NCBI GenBank assembly: GCA_964467785.1
Contig: CAYXVB010000020.1
Coordinates: 1-32,152, forward strand
Reading direction: 5' to 3'
Length of the DNA stretch: 32,152 bases
Source: CAYXVB01 sp964467785
GTDB lineage: Bacteria > Bdellovibrionota > UBA1018
Shown here piece after piece: positions 29,269 to 32,152 of this stretch (positions are counted from its first letter, which is position 1; each line of letters begins with the position of its first letter). The notes below the pieces were generated by a model, which saw only the letters and a list, made by a program, of their open reading frames with translations, was not told the origin of the DNA and did not search any database. The translations under genes and the position numbers were made by a program.

Positions 29269-29487
29269 ATGGGTATCGTCAAATTGTCAGATGAAGTACA
29301 TGATCACCTTCGGAAGGCCTCCAAGGTATTTGATCGCTCTCTGAATTCTCAAGCAGAGCATTGGATCAAAATTGGAATGCTGAGCGAGTTTCATCCCACC
29401 AAAGATTACGAGCAGATCCGAAATCTGCTTTTCCAGCACGAAGATCTCTCGATCGAGAAGATCCTTGCCTTGGGGAAGAAGAAGTGA
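29269..29487 (+). CDS. ParD-like antitoxin-family protein
   Basis: A 72-residue protein whose sequence (IVKLSDEVHDHLRKASKVFD; SLNSQAEHWIKIGMLSEFHP) matches the ParD-like family, small ribbon-helix-helix proteins classed as type II antitoxins. The VKL beta strand, the LNSQAEHWIKIG helix and the acidic/hydrophobic tail (LSIEKILALGKKK) fit. The usual partner, a RelE/ParE-type toxin, is absent. Instead its TGA overlaps the GTG of a methionine aminopeptidase gene by a GTGA junction, so the two are translationally coupled. It could repress its own promoter through the TACATTT repeats upstream. Whether it neutralises or regulates the peptidase is unknown. Confidence 0.82.
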   Translation: MGIVKLSDEVHDHLRKASKVFDRSLNSQAEHWIKIGMLSEFHPTKDYEQIRNLLFQHEDLSIEKILALGKKK

Positions 29488-30251
29488 GCTACCTCAAAAC
29501 TGACTCCGATCTTGAGCAGTACCGAGAAGCGGGAAAAATCGCCGCCGAAGTACTCACTCTTCTCAAAGAGGAGGTCAAGCCAGGCGTCTGCACCTACGAC
29601 ATCGCCAAGATCGCCGAAGATCTGATCGTCAGGAGATTTGACGCGATTCCTTCGTCGATCGGCCAGTACGGATTTCAGTTCGCGTTGAATAGCTCAGTGA
29701 ATCACGTGGTCTGCCATGGAGTGCCCTCCCGCAGCGAGATTCTTAAGGACGGCGATATCGTCAATCTCGACGTCACGGTAAAGAAGAACGGCTGGATCGC
29801 CGACACTTCGCGAATGTACCTTGTCGGAGATCCCGGTGAAGACGCCAAGCGGCTTTGTCAGGTTGCCTATGAATGCCTTTACAAGGGAATCGCCAGAGTA
29901 AAACCGGGGAATACGGTGGGCGACATCGGGCACGCAATCCAGAAGCATGCCGCGCGAAACGGCTTCAGCGTAGTTCGGGAATACTGTGGGCACGGGATCG
30001 GTAGGCAGATGCACGAGGATCCGGAGATCGCCCACTACGGCAAGGCTGGTCGAGGAGTGGTTCTGAGGAAAGGCATGACATTCACGATCGAGCCGATGAT
30101 CAATCAGGGCTCTTCGGAGATCGAGCACCTTTCGGACGAATGGACCGTGGTGACGAGAGATCGTAAGCTTTCAGCCCAATGGGAGCATACTGTCGCGGTG
30201 ACCGATGACGGATGCGAGATTCTCACTCTTCGGGATGAAGAGAGATTTTAA
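29484..30251 (+). CDS. map: Type I methionine aminopeptidase, coupled to a ParD-like gene
   Basis: Removes the N-terminal methionine from new proteins. From the GTG at 29484 the product is 255 residues. All five metal ligands are present (Asp96, Asp107, His170, Glu203, Glu234), as are the substrate His78 in NHVVCHGVP and His177 in QMHEDPEIAHYG. The typical motifs NLDVTVKKNGWIADTSRM, YCGHGIGRQMHEDP and TFTIEPMINQG are intact, so it should be active. The GTG start was chosen since it follows the antitoxin frame (GTGA), and the in-frame ATG codons upstream lie inside that gene. Most genomes have a main map gene near ribosomal-protein or rpsB genes; this one, behind a ParD-like gene, is probably a second copy. 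An uncommon role, such as toxin or stress-specific enzyme, is speculative. Confidence 0.93.
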   Translation: MSYLKTDSDLEQYREAGKIAAEVLTLLKEEVKPGVCTYDIAKIAEDLIVRRFDAIPSSIGQYGFQFALNSSVNHVVCHGVPSRSEILKDGDIVNLDVTVKKNGWIADTSRMYLVGDPGEDAKRLCQVAYECLYKGIARVKPGNTVGDIGHAIQKHAARNGFSVVREYCGHGIGRQMHEDPEIAHYGKAGRGVVLRKGMTFTIEPMINQGSSEIEHLSDEWTVVTRDRKLSAQWEHTVAVTDDGCEILTLRDEERF

Positions 30252-30339
30252 CTTGGCTGACGCAATCCCTTCGAAGGTTCGACCTGTTGCCACTGGGGTC
30301 TGCCATGTCTCGTCAGCTAGAGAAAATGAAGTCCTGAAC

Positions 30340-32106
30340 TCAAGAATTCAAAAGCGCTCGTAACTTGTCGGCTCCGACCGGGTTTTCTTCACGCCAGGGA
30401 ACAAGTGCAAGTCTACGGGCGAGCCCAGCCTGAATGCGTTTGAGTTGATTTATTTCGCTATTTGCGCGCCTGGCGAGTACAGGGTCAGAGGGGTGGCGAA
30501 GTAAAAAGCTCTGATTCACGATCCAAGCGAAAGGCTCGATCCCGGCACGCCTTAGGTCCTCTTGAAGAGCCGATGCTTCAGTGATCGGCGTGTTCTCGGC
30601 CAGGGTCACGATCATGATCTTAGTGTAGGATGGATCCTTGAGACGCATCAAAGGCGTCGTGACATGCGTCGCAATCTCGGGATTCGATCCAAAGCTTCGC
30701 ATGACTTCCTTGTGGTAGCTTCCTGCCGTATCCAAGAGAAGAAGCGTATGCCCAGTTGGCGCGGTGTCCACCACGACAAAGCTGCTTCGCGCTTCATTCA
30801 CGACACGGGTGAAAGCGCGGAAGACCGCTACTTCTTCCGTGCAGGGTGATTTGAGATCCTCTCGGAGAAGCTCGATCGCTTCGGCATCCATATTCTTGCC
30901 GCTGCTCTTAATGACCTGTTCGGTATACCGCTGTGTCTCCGCTTTTGGATTGATGTGGTCGACTCTCAGGTTGGGGAGCGCCCCGGCAAGAGTGAGGTCC
31001 ACATGCGATGCAGGATCGGTAGTGGTCAAATGTACCGCATGTCCTCGTGCGGCAAGCTCGACGGCAAGGGCGGACGCAATCGTTGTCTTGCCGACGCCTC
31101 CCTTTCCCATCACCATGATCAGGCCCTGACCGGCCGCCTCGACGGAATCCACCAGATGTGAGAGGGAGGTGGCATTCTCGGGGACCTCTAATGCAACAGG
31201 CTGCGGTGCCTCAGCTGGACGTTCTACTGTCAAAAGCCTCCTGAGAGCGTCAAGCCCGACCAGGTTATAGGGCTTCAAAGGAACTTGAAGCGCAACGAGC
31301 TTGCCCAGGCGCGGAGAAAGCTTACCAAGCGCTTCGTCGACCTTGCGCTCAAAGGCAGTAGCAATCCCGTCATTTGGATCCGTTGCCTTGAAGACGGCGT
31401 TTACTACCAGCTGTTGGTTAGATAGTCCCAGTTCCGCAAGTTCGCGACTCGTGCGCTCGGCCTCGGCGATCGCGCCGGAATCCGGACGCGTCACGATCAC
31501 GATCGTGGTTTTGGATGCGTCCTTCAGCATCTTGACGGCGGCATCGTAGTGCTCTTTTTGGCTCTTCAGCGCGCCACTTGGCCCAAGGCAGGAAGCAGCA
31601 TGAGCCGGGTTGGCGAGATACTCGCTCCAAGCCGCCGGAAGACTGAGCAGCCGCAGCGTATGTCCGGTAGGGGCAGTATCAAAGATGACATGATCGAAGC
31701 CGGCCATCTTCTGGTCGTCTACCAAAAGATTCGTGAATTCATCAAAGGCCGCAATCTCGACCGTACAAGCGCCTGACAGTTGCTCGGTGATCTCTTTGAT
31801 CGCCGCCTCGGATGCCGTGCCGAGAAGTGGCACGATCGAGCGCTCACGATAAGCCTCGGCCGCTTGTTCCGGATCAATGTTCAGGGCGTAAAGCCTTTCC
31901 GTACCCGCAATTTGCTTGGGCGAGCCCGACAGTTCAGATCCCAGCACCTCATCCAAGTTGGAGGCGGGATCTGTGCTGACAAGCAGCACCCGCTTGCCTC
32001 GGTCTGAAAGCCGGATGGCCGTAGCGCAAGCGATGGAGGTCTTTCCAACACCGCCCTTACCGGTAAAAAATAGGAATCGGCTGGGGTCCACCGTGAAATT
32101 GTTCAT
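30340..32106 (-). CDS. arsA: Arsenical pump-driving ATPase ArsA, two-domain type
   Basis: Cytoplasmic ATPase that energises the ArsB arsenite/antimonite efflux carrier. The 588-residue product is the duplicated two-domain form: A1 has FTGKGGVGKTS near the N-terminus and DTAPTGHTLRLLSLP; A2 has MGKGGVGKTTIASALAVELA at about 330 and DTAPTGHTLLLLDTAG. The metalloid-binding cysteines correspond to Cys113, Cys172 and Cys422 of E. coli: LSGACTVEIAAFDEF, AASCLGPSGALK and LKSPCTEEVAVF. I use the ATG at 32106 since it overlaps an upstream stop (TAATG), indicating coupling; a GTG 24 bp earlier has no ribosome site. The arsB, arsR and arsD genes would lie beyond the right edge. It converges with the map gene. 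The role in arsenic resistance is very likely, given the intact motifs. Confidence 0.96.
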   Translation of the reverse strand: MNNFTVDPSRFLFFTGKGGVGKTSIACATAIRLSDRGKRVLLVSTDPASNLDEVLGSELSGSPKQIAGTERLYALNIDPEQAAEAYRERSIVPLLGTASEAAIKEITEQLSGACTVEIAAFDEFTNLLVDDQKMAGFDHVIFDTAPTGHTLRLLSLPAAWSEYLANPAHAASCLGPSGALKSQKEHYDAAVKMLKDASKTTIVIVTRPDSGAIAEAERTSRELAELGLSNQQLVVNAVFKATDPNDGIATAFERKVDEALGKLSPRLGKLVALQVPLKPYNLVGLDALRRLLTVERPAEAPQPVALEVPENATSLSHLVDSVEAAGQGLIMVMGKGGVGKTTIASALAVELAARGHAVHLTTTDPASHVDLTLAGALPNLRVDHINPKAETQRYTEQVIKSSGKNMDAEAIELLREDLKSPCTEEVAVFRAFTRVVNEARSSFVVVDTAPTGHTLLLLDTAGSYHKEVMRSFGSNPEIATHVTTPLMRLKDPSYTKIMIVTLAENTPITEASALQEDLRRAGIEPFAWIVNQSFLLRHPSDPVLARRANSEINQLKRIQAGLARRLALVPWREENPVGADKLRALLNS

Positions 32107-32152
32107 TACAGAGGACTTTCCTGCACCCACCCGATTGGGTCAAGACCTGACT
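32106..32152 (-). CDS. C-terminal end of a gene upstream of arsA (partial)
   Basis: On the minus strand a frame open from the window edge ends GLDPIGWVQESPL and a TAA whose last base is the A of the arsA ATG (TAATG). This one-base overlap strongly suggests a coding gene coupled to arsA. In other ars operons an arsD gene often sits at this position, but 14 residues are too few to identify it. Confidence 0.5.
   Translation of the reverse strand, partial: SGLDPIGWVQESPL

Overview
The window looks like chromosomal DNA of a moderately GC-rich Gram-negative bacterium. Signal peptides, a lipoprotein, two proteins with probable outer-membrane beta-barrel ends and a FecR-type surface protein point to two membranes. 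The mix of many PilZ/HD-GYP/GYF-type proteins, a PTS operon and a short HTH gene starting with a WIPLMDYAVKYGVS-type domain suggests Bdellovibrionota or a relative. That placement is an inference from gene style and no marker gene here proves it. Most of the window is ordinary, tightly packed chromosome. A 10-N assembly gap at 23765-23774 interrupts one gene.

Layout. 1-353 has no convincing gene. 354-5794 is an envelope block: secreted thermonuclease, TPR/beta-barrel protein, divergent FecR-domain protein, DedA membrane protein and patatin-like phospholipase. 5802-9859 runs rightward: small HTH/coiled-coil protein, exported barrel protein, NAD-dependent DNA ligase (ligA). 9927-17359 is a six-gene leftward operon-like run. 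In transcription order it is a GlcNAc/glucose-type PTS EIICBA, HPr, enzyme I, glycerol kinase, RadA and a small conserved protein. 17501-19012 is a leftward PadR regulator / HAAS-domain membrane protein / RDD-SHOCT membrane protein operon with a palindrome in front of padR. 19061-19647 is a 587-bp element bounded by 34-bp inverted repeats, each itself palindromic, holding an XRE-type HTH gene.

19672-20529 is an arginase-family hydrolase. 20561-24622 is a rightward c-di-GMP-flavoured cluster: GYF-domain membrane protein, PilZ protein, receiver-like/HD-GYP protein (split by the gap) and a second, divergent PilZ protein. 24637-25621 holds three small leftward genes of unknown function. Then come a secreted phytochelatin-synthase-like protease, a lipoprotein, a tRNA-Arg(ACG) with promoter and terminator, a medium-chain oxidoreductase and an FBP-type zinc-finger protein. 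The right end has a ParD-like antitoxin gene overlapping a catalytically intact type I methionine aminopeptidase, and a convergent two-domain ArsA ATPase whose start overlaps the end of a truncated upstream gene.

The most interesting signals are four. The first is the ParD-like/MetAP pair, with direct repeats over its promoter and an orphan hairpin-terminator upstream. The second is the inverted-repeat element around the XRE gene. The third is the coupling of PTS genes to glpK and radA. The fourth is the GYF-PilZ-HD-GYP-PilZ cluster.
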